DNA from: a virus
Reading direction: 5' to 3' (one strand)
Length of the DNA stretch: 64,000 bases
IMG/VR virus record: IMGVR_UViG_3300042890_006166
Coordinates: 62,001-126,000 of that record
Shown here: in pieces, positions 44,501 to 54,046 of the stretch
How positions within the stretch are numbered: the first letter of the stretch is position 1
How the letters are laid out: each line of letters opens with the position of its first letter
The notes under the pieces: model-generated
Seen by the model: the letters and a program-made list of their open reading frames with translations, nothing else
What the model was told of the DNA's origin: nothing
Databases searched by the model: none
Made by a program: the position numbers and the translations under genes

Positions 44501-45115
44501 GTTCACAAAAACCATCCTGCTTTAAATACTGGTTTGTCCTTCACTAATTTAGTTAAACCTAACTATGCTAATAATGGTACGGTTGTTTATCCTTATTTTA
44601 GACAATCTGATTATTTCTACACGGATTCTACCTTTAACAATTATTGGATGCAGCTAGGATATACCCCAGTGACTCAAGATTTTGTACAGGGAGCAACTGC
44701 CTCTAGAGAAGATTCCATGTACCCTCTCAAATTAGGTTTCGAAAGTAACGATGAATGGCTTATCGGAAAGTACTCATGTGGTTCTTATTTGTTTTTAGGA
44801 CCAGCTACTTCTTCTTTGGTACAAGTACAAGGATCAACTTCTTTGGCCAATCAAACGGTTCAACAGGGAATAAATAATGCTATTATTATACCCATCATCT
44901 TCCAATTTAGAGCAACAGATAAGCTGGGATATATTGGCGGATTTAATGCCGCTGGAAATCCTACCAATATTACTTACACCAAAAAAATGGGATTAGACAT
45001 TCAGGTAAGAAATCAAAGCACATTTTCGTTTGACTTAGAAGTAAGCGCAAAATACAAAAATGACACTCTATCTTCTAGAAATTTCTCTTCTCAAGGCGGA
45101 ACAAATTTAGGATAG
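41531..45115 (+). CDS. Large virion protein with fibronectin-III-like and coiled-coil parts
   Basis: A 1194-residue protein. It starts with a helical segment (SSLVAQFLRLQKNALEIINGL), then beta domains. A Gln/Asn/Ser/Thr-rich coiled coil covers about residues 415-525 (LNNQVALKATLQSEISQLDT and similar). A fibronectin-type-III-like module follows at about 530-680 (PKYRVRGFWPIPPPK, IQFIIEYRYLS, VEIRIKSVSEAGWP, WSESVTVSFP), with the Trp/Tyr pattern of that fold. A further helical stretch near 735-765 precedes a Gly/Ser/Asn-rich C-terminal beta region. Fn3 modules in phage tails often bind host-surface sugars weakly. The next gene starts one base after its stop. The precise tail position is not known. 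Confidence 0.65.
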   Translation: MSGTQNSISSLVAQFLRLQKNALEIINGLNEVATSTNQTVQIEMLDEAGLPTNVSIPAYGYLSSQIQRLDSNIQALAGLGDNFSTVRNPDGTYSQIYKSEPLRDPKPFVNLQVPSTFATRDNWFFESFLTPLLYISIDVTGQLPDDADRILIKRIIANTETDEQKAYFDANLNGRNNIGEQEFINSLTDNGIFYFVDEEVIPLPLRTIRNTGNFSVLSFYDDTVSTTDSNGQTVQETRRNYKLNSVQYTDTSTGVTNGRTLDVGNFLLTPDGTRYEIISININQTSVQLKRTSGFQPVSIGPNSLTLLSTQFNPRFVDVNVGYNERQGVFFKKIDDNYNIVASSWSPGVVFWSNQLRINTTGGVQTLEQFYLNSVADLGQQMLAMAKEKKISAISGLTPDAPTIVPTNFRVVPINTQLTQSTDVQTLNNQVALKATLQSEISQLDTAINTTRAQINSASNTSVIAQTQVGIASLGASTATNLTNTTQNVQALQANLNSLTQQRVQKQQLLASTISQISTTSSSTPQLLAEPKYRVRGFWPIPPPKVNPTTGQQQVIQFIIEYRYLSDSGVAPAIQQISYQDNNGQEKTGAFSNWNRIITNIRSKVYDASSGTYVWAPEITADADANNINQLDIPITSGEQVEIRIKSVSEAGWPENPITSDWSESVTVSFPADATTESAVVSLTTNLKDEALLAIQQDLSSRGVDALLNRQFTAGSKTFLIDAPVISSGFTDASGNPVDLFQKLTDLQNEIASLKAMIDKSVGILEVQLVDEAGNTQIITSGQTLRVNAGYYNQIFLNATTSDAGKIAAKIYQLKLVNTAAGLLELSSSLPGGLDVIAGVSTAYTLPPGYSQNLRYGEIGISVTSLTAADIIPQGSTGSANNQSFEQLRQATPYASGNANSQFIYPRWKSVGLDQELYFNAETQPYTSGYDYSGNGNGQPLNGPSLIPFDPTDSSVPTASGSNGSVWNGGYTGSTGAWVGLGNGTLSEFCVHKNHPALNTGLSFTNLVKPNYANNGTVVYPYFRQSDYFYTDSTFNNYWMQLGYTPVTQDFVQGATASREDSMYPLKLGFESNDEWLIGKYSCGSYLFLGPATSSLVQVQGSTSLANQTVQQGINNAIIIPIIFQFRATDKLGYIGGFNAAGNPTNITYTKKMGLDIQVRNQSTFSFDLEVSAKYKNDTLSSRNFSSQGGTNLG

Positions 45116-45116
45116 A

Positions 45117-48100
45117 ATGAGCACACCAATCTCAACACCCATCCCTGGACCAATCTGTGGACCTGGCCCCAAACTATTTGACTCTAACTCATCTTTTGGT
45201 GTTCTAAGAACAAATCCAAAAATAACAGGAAATGTAAAAATTACTTTGGATTCCGAAGGAGAAGTTTGGTTAAATTCTATGGATGCAAATCCTACTTTGA
45301 GTGATCAGAAATACAAAAAATATCGGGTAAGCGGAGAACTTTCTTATGGAAAAGATATTCAAAAATTTTTCTCAGGAGGAAAAATCCAACGAATTTCTTT
45401 AAATCCTGATGTTATTTTCGAAGTTGGTAAATTTACCGACGGGGAAAATAAACCGGTAGAGAATTTTGCATCCCAATATGATTTTTTTTATGGATCTGGA
45501 GCTTCAACTTTAGTCGATAGAAATTATGCTGAAAATTTCAAATTTTTTCAGCCTTTATGGTTGAAAGATGAATTACCTGATTTTTTTGTCGTTTTTAAAG
45601 TTCCCGAACCTTTAAGCTACCCATATTCTACAAATCAAACACAAATTGTAGACGGTTCTCAATACAAGGTTATACAAGAAATTTCATCAACAGAAACCTT
45701 TTCGATTACTTATGGAGTTGACTTATTTGGGAATCCCATTGTTTATTCTGCCGGACAATTTTTTACCGGAAACACAGTTTATTCATCTTATAATATAATT
45801 TCTGGTACTGGTAAAGTAGTTCTAATGGATGAGTTGTTATTCCAGCCTCAAGTGGATGACGTTGATTCTTATTTCAATTCTAAAATACTTCCTTATGCTT
45901 CTGTTATTTCTACTTTTGATTTAAGGTCAAATACGAAGATCGGGAAATACATTCGATCAATTGTAAACAATCCCTCTTTTTCACAATCACCAATCGACTT
46001 TTCTTATCAACTAAATGCCTATACATACTTCAACGGAATAGATATTCAAACCGGTGCCTTCACGAAGAAAGGTGAGCTTTTGTATGATTTTTTAATTTCA
46101 AACGAATCAACACCTCAAATCGATTTCGAAAATTATGTGACTGAAGGTTTTTCTAGAAATGGAATCATAGCTCCGAATCTTCTTAATTTAGAATTTCTTT
46201 TCGATGATCCAGATTCAAACCTTTACACCATAAACAGATATTTCGGTGCTTACGTGTCGAAAAACTGTTTGGGTAGTTTTAAAATGAATGGAAATTTCTT
46301 TTATACCTATAGGGATTCAGCTGGTAACAATAACCTACCAAAGCCATCTTTGAACAATGTTGGATTTTATAATTCTACTCAAAATAATTTTCAAAGTAGC
46401 ACTACCGGAGTTAGACTTTATTATGAAGGTGCCACTGGATGGATTCCAGGATCTTATGATGTTAATGTGGCAGATCCACAAAAATTATTTTATATCACTG
46501 ATAAGTTTGATAGATTTTACAGTTTGAAAAGATTTGAAAATTACAATTCAAACACCAATTCCTGGATAGACAACACCCCGGTAGAGGCACAATTTGGACC
46601 CTTCACTAACGGAACATTTTCAACCGGTGCTACTTCTGGGTGGAAAACTGGTAATCTAGTAATTCCAAATCGTAGCGTTAATCTTTTAGATTTCACTGGT
46701 CCAGGGGAAAAAATAGGAGGATATAGCGGGATCTTACCAACTTCTGAAGGACATGCTAACATCGACATAGAATTTCTCAAGGTCTCTGATCCAAATAAAC
46801 CTGTAACTTTTAAAGTGATTTGGCCTGGAGGTAGTCAGGGAAATCTGATAGAAAAATATGATCTAATTCAATCTGGAAAATTGGGAGGTACTGTTTTGGG
46901 ATGGAAAGCTGGTTCTTCTTATAACTCCGGAAATATCAATTACTTCAATTTGTCACAGGGAACTACAACTGATGTTGCCTTTTCATTTTGCTCTTGTGTT
47001 AACAATATAAGTTCAATTGTTTGGAATTCTGCCAATTCGAAAAATTCTTCTATAATTAGGGCTAAAAATCCTGGACCTAATTCCAACACACAATTCAAAA
47101 TTGGCGTTTTCTCCGATTATTCTTCTTTTGAAAATTCGTATGTAGGAATTTGGTCCAACACCTCTTCTTATAATATCGGAGACATTGTTTCTTTCTTCGA
47201 TTCCTACTTTCAAGCTTTGAATCCAATTAGTACACCCGCTTTAGGAAATCTAAATCCTGAACCAATTTCGAATCTTGACTGGTTACCTTATCAAACTTTC
47301 ACTGAAGAAGGTTTTTTGAAAATTGCTGGTTTAGATGCCTCAGATTTATCTGGAATTGTTAATTTTAGAGGTGGTTCTAAAGAAATTAAATCTAGAGTAA
47401 TTTTCTCTTCTGAAGAAAAAGATAAGATTGTCCCTGGTACATGGATAGAGGTAGAAAGTGGGCGTGGTGTAACCGGTTCTGTTTCAATGATAACTGAAAT
47501 AACACCATATGTTGAGGATCCTATCTATGCCAATGGATCGGATTTGATTTCTGGGTTCAGAGGTTATGGTGAACTTCTGATTGCTCACCTCCAAGACAAG
47601 AATGCTGTTATCAATTTGGGATCTGATGGTAATTTCAATTTATTTGAAATTGTAAGTTTAGAAAGCGGTGTTTTTTCATTTTTTGATTTGAAAGATTTTG
47701 ATTTTGATTTTTTATCTTCAACATATGGGATGACCCCAACCCCAGAATTTCACAGATATTTTCAATTAATTCCAGGTCAATCTGGTCAAATTATAAATGG
47801 GGTGAAATATTTGGTGAGACAGGGACAGATTAGATACGAAACTACTAATTATGTGTCTGGAGAATCTTTCATAGGAACCACAACAGATTTTTTCACTGAC
47901 GCTGGTTCTTCGACAACGGGATTTACTGCTGTTGTCCTTCCAGCTATTTTTACACAGGTTGGATGGGTGAATGATACTTATCCATACAACATGTCACAGA
48001 TACAGGCAGAACAAAATTTGAATTCTTTTATTGGTTTCTATGGAATACAATCAATAACTAGTGTGAATCCAATTCCAAATCAAAACAACAAGGAAGAAAT

Positions 48101-50693
48101 TTTCAATTATGGAAAATTAGAAACAGAATATCAATACCTCCAAGAAAACTTCACCGTTCCGAGAGCAAATGTTTCTAGAGTAGTACCATTTATTAATAAA
48201 TGGGGATATCTTGGTGGAACCGATGTAAGAGGTAATCCTTATCGATTGAATTCTTCTCCTGCTTTTGCGCCAACTAATTTTTCCCCGAGCTTCGAAAACG
48301 ATTCACAAAACCCTGGATATTTTACACACGAGTGGTTTCTTCTGGAAGGTGTTCCTAGACAATTTCCTGCTAACAAAATTTTAGAGCAAAACAGTTATTT
48401 ACCAGGTAAGATTGATTTAGATTCAATTAGAGATGCCAATCCAAACCTGAGTCTGTATGCCTATTCATTTTTTACAGTTGAGCCTAGCGACTATCCAAGT
48501 CCTTATTATGACCCAAGTAATTTCACAAAAGAATTTTTCACACCATTCAATTACAACCCAGCTTCTGGATTTTATGATACAGTTTTCAGGGGGGTGAAAA
48601 TTTCATTGAAAAGAAGGAGCACATTACCCAATCCACCATCAGATCTTGATAAATTTGTTTTGAATTATAGAGGGTTCGAAGGTTACAATTTTTCATCTAT
48701 TTTGAGAGTTGTACCGGAAGATCCAAATATTATACAGGCTCCAGTTTCATATGAAGTAATCGAAAACGTTCAACAAAAATTTGTGATATTTGTCACAACT
48801 GTTGTTATACAGGATTACCGGGCATTTCCTCTTGGATACACGGGTGGAACTGGGGCAGATCCTTATTTAGATTATCTTTTGTTATACAGTTTAGGTGATA
48901 AGAAACAGGATTCCGGAATTGGTCCAACTGGAGATCCAGGTCCAACGGGTTCATTATTGTATGAGATTTCGGATATCAAACTTTCTTCTGCTTTGGATTT
49001 ATCTATTACTTCTAACTCTTTTGTTGGTACAGCAGGAAATTTAAATCCAGTTTATTTAATTCCAAACCAAAACTTTGACACTGACCTCAGGGAAGAAATT
49101 AACCTTTTTTACCCTGCTGGATCTACCGGAAGTGTGGGGGTTACTGGACCAGGAAGTTTTGTGGTACCAAGTCAAAATTATACTTATCCTTGGCCTACTG
49201 GAAGATCTCAAAATTTGGTAAATTTCCAGGCCGTCCAATCTCCAGATTATGTTTTTAATATTCCATTTGCTTTTAGTAATCCAGTAACAATTCCTGTAGG
49301 ACCAAGATCAGCATATGCCAATTATCCAGTTTTTCAAGTAGAGGGGGGAGAAAATTATTTCAAATTTATCATGAAGAGAATTTCCCTATCCCAGATTTTT
49401 GAAAGAGTAAACGGAGACAGCCCATACATTAAATACACAACCTATGAGTGGGACCAGCAAAGTTCAACAACCAAAGCAACTACAAATTATTTTCAGATTT
49501 CCTTAACTAAACCAACATCTATTTACAAACCAACTGGAGTTTATCCTCAGCCAAGTTATAGTGGTCCTCAAACTTTAGGTAGAAGCAAACCAAGCGGATT
49601 TGAAATTGTTAATGGAGGATCAAATTACTCCTCTGATATTTTAAGATATGGTGGGCCTTACCAACCTTTATTCAAAAAAATATTTAAATTCAAGGAGGAT
49701 AAGACCGACACCTTGACAAACTATCCTTCTGTTGATTTGAGTTTTAGAAATTGCACTTTTGCTCCTGAACAGCTTGATTTTGGAAAGATAGTTAATTTGG
49801 GTTATTCTAAGGTTTCTTTAGGAGCTGATATTTTACAAGATTCTCAAAATTTACCGCAAGGTCCTAAATATCCATATGTAGGTCAAAGTCCAATTTTCTA
49901 CAAAGATTTTTCTGTCTTTTTGTCTAGTTGGGATCCAGGTTATTATAATTTGTATACTTCATCTACACAACAAACCCCGGTTGCCGGAACTAGATCTATG
50001 AAAGAATTGAAGTCATTCTTAGGTTCTAAAATGATGCAAACACCCTACACCATAACAATTTACACATTCATCACTTTAGAAATATCTAGAACAAATGGAA
50101 CCACAGATGTTCAAGAGATTAACTTGTTGGCCAACAACTCAATTTCATCTATACAGAATTTAAATTCGATCACATCTAATACTGGAGTAGGTCAGCTTGG
50201 AACATATCTGAGTAGCGTTGATCTATCAGTTTTGGATGAAAACATTTTTCCCCAGGTAGAAGTTTTATGGCAGAAAAATCCCATTACCAATACCGTTAGT
50301 GGTTCAATCCGATTAGATAGAATTTTAAGAAGATATCTTTTGAATTCTGGTATTTCTACAGTCTTTGTAAACAATATGGTTAGCGAATTTGGTGTTGGTA
50401 ATCCCAATAACATAAATGATGATATAGACACTTACATACAAGAAAATATTAACCCAATTTATGAAGGTATCACTTTTGATTTGTTCGTGAAGAAAACCGG
50501 GCAAGCTTTGTCATCCACTGAAATTTTGGTCAGAGGGGATTTGATCAATCCTGATAGAATTAGATATGCCTACAATCCACAGCCAAATTTCAAGCTAACT
50601 AAAATCACAGATTTAATTTACACCTTTGAGTATTCCTTGACTGAATCACAAAATTATTCTTTGACCTTCTCTTTCAGAATCCAAAAAATTTGA
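45117..50693 (+). CDS. Very large virion protein (1858 residues)
   Basis: The largest complete gene in the window. After a Pro/Gly-rich front (STPISTPIPGPICGPGPKLF), the first domain (LRTNPKITGNVKITLDSEGE, VSGELSYGKDIQKFFSGGKI) has regular beta strands. The body is a long series of beta-rich, Asn/Ser/Tyr/Gly-laden segments with no enzyme motif, no signal peptide and no transmembrane helix. A few collagen-like Gly-x-x turns (GPTGDPGPTGS) occur near residue 1275. Such length and composition fit a long tail fibre, peripheral baseplate or adhesin component. It starts one base after the previous stop and is followed by a promoter-like element before the collagen-containing fibre genes. Family not recognised. 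Confidence 0.65.
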   Translation: MSTPISTPIPGPICGPGPKLFDSNSSFGVLRTNPKITGNVKITLDSEGEVWLNSMDANPTLSDQKYKKYRVSGELSYGKDIQKFFSGGKIQRISLNPDVIFEVGKFTDGENKPVENFASQYDFFYGSGASTLVDRNYAENFKFFQPLWLKDELPDFFVVFKVPEPLSYPYSTNQTQIVDGSQYKVIQEISSTETFSITYGVDLFGNPIVYSAGQFFTGNTVYSSYNIISGTGKVVLMDELLFQPQVDDVDSYFNSKILPYASVISTFDLRSNTKIGKYIRSIVNNPSFSQSPIDFSYQLNAYTYFNGIDIQTGAFTKKGELLYDFLISNESTPQIDFENYVTEGFSRNGIIAPNLLNLEFLFDDPDSNLYTINRYFGAYVSKNCLGSFKMNGNFFYTYRDSAGNNNLPKPSLNNVGFYNSTQNNFQSSTTGVRLYYEGATGWIPGSYDVNVADPQKLFYITDKFDRFYSLKRFENYNSNTNSWIDNTPVEAQFGPFTNGTFSTGATSGWKTGNLVIPNRSVNLLDFTGPGEKIGGYSGILPTSEGHANIDIEFLKVSDPNKPVTFKVIWPGGSQGNLIEKYDLIQSGKLGGTVLGWKAGSSYNSGNINYFNLSQGTTTDVAFSFCSCVNNISSIVWNSANSKNSSIIRAKNPGPNSNTQFKIGVFSDYSSFENSYVGIWSNTSSYNIGDIVSFFDSYFQALNPISTPALGNLNPEPISNLDWLPYQTFTEEGFLKIAGLDASDLSGIVNFRGGSKEIKSRVIFSSEEKDKIVPGTWIEVESGRGVTGSVSMITEITPYVEDPIYANGSDLISGFRGYGELLIAHLQDKNAVINLGSDGNFNLFEIVSLESGVFSFFDLKDFDFDFLSSTYGMTPTPEFHRYFQLIPGQSGQIINGVKYLVRQGQIRYETTNYVSGESFIGTTTDFFTDAGSSTTGFTAVVLPAIFTQVGWVNDTYPYNMSQIQAEQNLNSFIGFYGIQSITSVNPIPNQNNKEEIFNYGKLETEYQYLQENFTVPRANVSRVVPFINKWGYLGGTDVRGNPYRLNSSPAFAPTNFSPSFENDSQNPGYFTHEWFLLEGVPRQFPANKILEQNSYLPGKIDLDSIRDANPNLSLYAYSFFTVEPSDYPSPYYDPSNFTKEFFTPFNYNPASGFYDTVFRGVKISLKRRSTLPNPPSDLDKFVLNYRGFEGYNFSSILRVVPEDPNIIQAPVSYEVIENVQQKFVIFVTTVVIQDYRAFPLGYTGGTGADPYLDYLLLYSLGDKKQDSGIGPTGDPGPTGSLLYEISDIKLSSALDLSITSNSFVGTAGNLNPVYLIPNQNFDTDLREEINLFYPAGSTGSVGVTGPGSFVVPSQNYTYPWPTGRSQNLVNFQAVQSPDYVFNIPFAFSNPVTIPVGPRSAYANYPVFQVEGGENYFKFIMKRISLSQIFERVNGDSPYIKYTTYEWDQQSSTTKATTNYFQISLTKPTSIYKPTGVYPQPSYSGPQTLGRSKPSGFEIVNGGSNYSSDILRYGGPYQPLFKKIFKFKEDKTDTLTNYPSVDLSFRNCTFAPEQLDFGKIVNLGYSKVSLGADILQDSQNLPQGPKYPYVGQSPIFYKDFSVFLSSWDPGYYNLYTSSTQQTPVAGTRSMKELKSFLGSKMMQTPYTITIYTFITLEISRTNGTTDVQEINLLANNSISSIQNLNSITSNTGVGQLGTYLSSVDLSVLDENIFPQVEVLWQKNPITNTVSGSIRLDRILRRYLLNSGISTVFVNNMVSEFGVGNPNNINDDIDTYIQENINPIYEGITFDLFVKKTGQALSSTEILVRGDLINPDRIRYAYNPQPNFKLTKITDLIYTFEYSLTESQNYSLTFSFRIQKI

Positions 50694-50708
50694 GATTTTT
50701 GACTTGAG

Positions 50709-50717
50709 AATATATAA
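50709..50717 (+). promoter_or_regulatory. Candidate late-promoter element AATATATAA
   Basis: It ends 17 bases before the ATG at 50735, in the 41-base gap after the 1858-residue gene. It would drive the two fibre genes that follow. Confidence 0.5.
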
Positions 50718-50734
50718 GCAAAGAATTTACAGTC

Positions 50735-52192
50735 ATGCCAACACTAAACATTCTGACCCTAAATCAGGGTGATACACAAGAAGATATTCGCAATAAAGTA
50801 AATGCGAATTTTGACTCTTTGGTGTTAAATGGAGGTGGACCTCAAGGGGTTCAAGGCCCTCAAGGGGATCAAGGACCAGTTGGATCTGCTGGATCTCAAG
50901 GGGATCCTGGTGAACAAGGTACCAGAGGAACTAAGTGGTTTGTTGAACCCTCCCAGCCATCTGGTGGATCTGGAGACGAAATATTAGTGGGTGATTATTG
51001 GGTTGACACACTTAACGACAACTCAATTTATCAATTTGATAATTCAGGTTGGGTATCAACTGGTTACACCTTGCAAACTTCTGGGATTTTCTCCACTCTT
51101 TCTGGAATCACCGGTCCAACAGCTGGTGCAAATGCTATTGTGTTAAACACGCCATTTCCAAATTTATACACTACGGTTTTATCTGATGCTATTTCTACAC
51201 AATCTACTGCCAATCCTTCTTATTCAAAGTTATTAATTGCAACTGATTCGGCGAATGATTTTCCATTATTGGAATTTGCTAAAACAAATGCTGTAGGGAT
51301 TGGAACTCCATCGGATTACACAAGACATCCTCAATTCAGATGGATGAATCCAAACCAGCAGAATTATAATCTTTTATTTTCTGTTCCTCAAGATTCTATG
51401 CAATTTAATTCTGGGGGAAATATGTCAATACAAAGTACCGGCGGGGATATTCAAATTACTGCCCCACAAGATATCGAGATCGATTCACAATCTCAAATTT
51501 TGATGTACGCTGCGAATCAAATTTTGTTACAGAGCGAACAGATTGTTTTTTCGTCCAATAATTTCCAGATGAGTTCCAGTGCAATGTCAATTTTTACCCA
51601 GGTTTCGGTGAATGCAAACACAACTAATCCTGCTTTACAGATATCAAATTCTGGAACAGGAGGTGGACTTCAAGTATTTTCTAATTCAACCAGTTCCTCT
51701 ACTAATATAGTTGATTTTCAGTCAGGCGGAGAAACTAAATTTTCTATTAATGGGCAGGGAAAGGTTTATATGAAACAAACTGCCAGTTCTGTTAAATCAA
51801 TCAGTTCATCTTCTGACTTAACCATATCTTTTACCCAATATTGGTTGCTGAATACATCAACAGTTAACCACGGAAACACTGTTCTTTTTGTTCCTCCTGT
51901 TTCTGGTGGTTCCAAAGGGTTGATGATCTCAATGGGAAGTTTTTCGGGTAGCTGGTCAAATTATCTACAAAATTACGAGTCTATTCAGCTTTCGATTTCA
52001 GTAGTGGACCTCGGTAACGCTATCAGATATTTAGCATTAGGAGATTCTAGCAACGCAATAATTGGTAGCGCTGTTGATTTTGGGTCTGGGACGGAACAAA
52101 GATTTATCAACTTAACTATTATTAGAAACAACTCAGCTACTAATTATCTTGTTTTTTACAATACATGTGGGGGACTTTGTGGTAAATTTTAA
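50735..52192 (+). CDS. Tail-fibre protein with short collagen-like segment
   Basis: A 485-residue protein. Residues about 10-30 (GDTQEDIRNKVNANFDSLVL) form an attachment-like motif shared with the next gene and loosely with that at 38415. Then come about eleven Gly-X-Y triplets with classic Pro/Gln content (GPQGVQGPQGDQGPVGSAG and on, about residues 34-65). A small Trp-rich domain (WFVEPSQPSGG, GDYWVDTLND, GWVSTG) follows, and a Ser/Asn/Gln-rich beta shaft occupies most of the rest. A C-terminal beta domain has VNHGNTVLFVPP and ends NTCGGLCGKF. This is the usual plan of a trimeric tail fibre: anchor, collagen neck, shaft and tip. It has no signal peptide. The next gene is a diverged paralogue. 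Confidence 0.72.
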   Translation: MPTLNILTLNQGDTQEDIRNKVNANFDSLVLNGGGPQGVQGPQGDQGPVGSAGSQGDPGEQGTRGTKWFVEPSQPSGGSGDEILVGDYWVDTLNDNSIYQFDNSGWVSTGYTLQTSGIFSTLSGITGPTAGANAIVLNTPFPNLYTTVLSDAISTQSTANPSYSKLLIATDSANDFPLLEFAKTNAVGIGTPSDYTRHPQFRWMNPNQQNYNLLFSVPQDSMQFNSGGNMSIQSTGGDIQITAPQDIEIDSQSQILMYAANQILLQSEQIVFSSNNFQMSSSAMSIFTQVSVNANTTNPALQISNSGTGGGLQVFSNSTSSSTNIVDFQSGGETKFSINGQGKVYMKQTASSVKSISSSSDLTISFTQYWLLNTSTVNHGNTVLFVPPVSGGSKGLMISMGSFSGSWSNYLQNYESIQLSISVVDLGNAIRYLALGDSSNAIIGSAVDFGSGTEQRFINLTIIRNNSATNYLVFYNTCGGLCGKF

Positions 52193-52207
52193 TTCCTATT
52201 TCTAATC

Positions 52208-53806
52208 ATGTTTAACACTAAATTCATTTTACCTGGTGATGATAAGGATCAAATTATCTCCAAAATAAATTTCAATTTTCAACAAATTTTATTCAATGGG
52301 GTTGGATATGATGGACCAATTGGAAATGTAGGACCTACAGGAATTAGCGGAGAAGTTGGAGCAGATGGAATATTTGGAGCCAACGGAAACCCCGCTACCC
52401 AATGGTTTTTTTCTGGCATAGAGCCTTCTCCTTCAGATTCAAGAAACGGTGATATCTGGGTAAATGAAGGACCTACTGGAGGGAGGGATATATTTGTTTT
52501 CGGACCTACCTCGTGGATTTATTCAGGAGAAACTCTTTTAGACGATTCAATTTTTTCTTTGGTTTTAGGAATAAGCGGTCCAGGACAATCTTCAGACAAA
52601 AATGCAATAGAAATATCAAATTATCCGGAAACCACAACTTTGGTTCTTTCTGACTCTCAATCTACTTTGAATGACGCCAATCCAAATTTGGCTAAATTAT
52701 TAATTGCAACAGACGCAAGTCAGCAAAAATACCCATCTTTAACTTTTGATAAAACTTTTTATTCCGGATCGAATCCTCCTTCTTTTTTGTGGGCAGGTAC
52801 CGGTCCATCTTATGATTTCGTTTTTTCTTCCCCGCAAGAATTAAAAATCACTAGCGGGGCTACTGCCTCTTTCGGGCCAACAGGATCTTTATCCAGCATT
52901 TATTTTTTTCCTAATCAGTCTCTCAGATTAAACTCTGCACAAAACCCTGGACAAAATATAAATTTAAATGCTCCAATTTCTGGTGGATATCTTTTGGCTT
53001 CAACCGCTAGCACGATCCAACTAACATCAAATAACATAAATTTAACCCCACAGTCTTTATCTTTTCAATTTTCGGCGGGAACCGGTAGTTCTGTTAGTGG
53101 AACGGTAAACACTAACCCAATTCTTCGAATTACTAATTCATCCAGTGCTGGGTCTGGAGTGAAAGTAAATCTAATAGGTTCATCTACCGATCCAATTGTA
53201 AGATTCACAAACAATCTTTCTTATAGGGTTTTCGAATCCAGGCCTGATGGATTAAATGTGGTAGGAGTTTCTGGACCATCTGGTTCAGCTTTTGGAAATT
53301 TTGTTAAAATGGTATCTTTTGCCAACAAAGTAAATACAAGTTCAACTTTCATTAGAAATAGTTTTACAAACAATCTAATGTCGTTACCACTAACAGAACA
53401 ATCTTCTGATTTAATATCGATTCAACCAGATCTAACAGGTCCAATATCATCTGATAATAGAATAGACAGAATTTATTTACAGATCGAAAATTTTTCAGGT
53501 ATTTGGAGAGGACCAATTGCAGGAGGAAGAACCTTCGATATTTTTTTGAACAACAATACTTTGTGTTTTGGTGGTATTCGAAGTGTTTATCCGGGGCCTA
53601 GTGGTTTTACTTCAACATCCGTCCAAATTTTGGATACTGGAACTGGGATTAATGAAGGGTGTAGACACATAAGACTCCAATTTTTATCCGAAGTTCAAAT
53701 TGGCTACACTGCCTTTACAACATACGCAACCACTTCCGCTCCCCGTTGTGGATTTATCCCATATTCTATAACTAGAACACCATCATCTCCAACTTCTCCA
53801 ATTTAA
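52208..53806 (+). CDS. Tail-fibre protein, diverged paralogue of the preceding gene
   Basis: A 532-residue protein with the same architecture as the gene at 50735. It has a DDKDQIISKINFNFQQILFNG anchor (quoted in part: DQIISKINFNFQQILFNG), about ten Gly-X-Y triplets (GPIGNVGPTGISGEVGADG), then WFFSGIEPSPSDSRNGDIWV, which aligns with the Trp-rich domain of its neighbour. A Ser/Asn-rich shaft and a different C-terminal domain (VSFANKVNTSSTF, IEGC-like Cys residues and GFIPYS) follow. The shared start with a changed tip suggests duplication followed by diversification of receptor specificity. It starts 16 bases after the previous stop and ends three bases before the next gene. Confidence 0.72.
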   Translation: MFNTKFILPGDDKDQIISKINFNFQQILFNGVGYDGPIGNVGPTGISGEVGADGIFGANGNPATQWFFSGIEPSPSDSRNGDIWVNEGPTGGRDIFVFGPTSWIYSGETLLDDSIFSLVLGISGPGQSSDKNAIEISNYPETTTLVLSDSQSTLNDANPNLAKLLIATDASQQKYPSLTFDKTFYSGSNPPSFLWAGTGPSYDFVFSSPQELKITSGATASFGPTGSLSSIYFFPNQSLRLNSAQNPGQNINLNAPISGGYLLASTASTIQLTSNNINLTPQSLSFQFSAGTGSSVSGTVNTNPILRITNSSSAGSGVKVNLIGSSTDPIVRFTNNLSYRVFESRPDGLNVVGVSGPSGSAFGNFVKMVSFANKVNTSSTFIRNSFTNNLMSLPLTEQSSDLISIQPDLTGPISSDNRIDRIYLQIENFSGIWRGPIAGGRTFDIFLNNNTLCFGGIRSVYPGPSGFTSTSVQILDTGTGINEGCRHIRLQFLSEVQIGYTAFTTYATTSAPRCGFIPYSITRTPSSPTSPI

Positions 53807-53809
53807 ATT

Positions 53810-54046
53810 ATGTTAACACAATCTGAAAAAAAAATTGCACAATCTTTAAAAGAAGGATTCGTTCAAGTCAAGGATCGAATTCATGTAGTCGAAGAACAAA
53901 TGAAATCTTTGAATTCTCAAACAGAGTCTCTGATCAACCATCTGGAAGATTTGAGACTTCAAGAAAAAAATTTTATGGGTCAATTAAAAGAAAAATATGG
54001 CCCAGGTAAATTAAATCCTCTCACTCTTTCCTATGAAAAACTTTGA
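53810..54046 (+). CDS. Small coiled-coil protein
   Basis: A 78-residue protein that is nearly all helix: heptads run from about residue 5 to 60 (IAQSLKEGFVQVKDRIHVVE, EEQMKSLNSQTESLINHLED). The tail is basic and Pro/Gly-containing (EKYGPGKLNPLTLSYEKL). The last part could be a conserved small motif. No signal peptide or membrane segment. It overlaps the following membrane-anchored gene by 14 bases, suggesting the products are made together and perhaps interact. It could be a fibre chaperone or a lysis-complex part; the sequence does not decide. Confidence 0.65.
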   Translation: MLTQSEKKIAQSLKEGFVQVKDRIHVVEEQMKSLNSQTESLINHLEDLRLQEKNFMGQLKEKYGPGKLNPLTLSYEKL

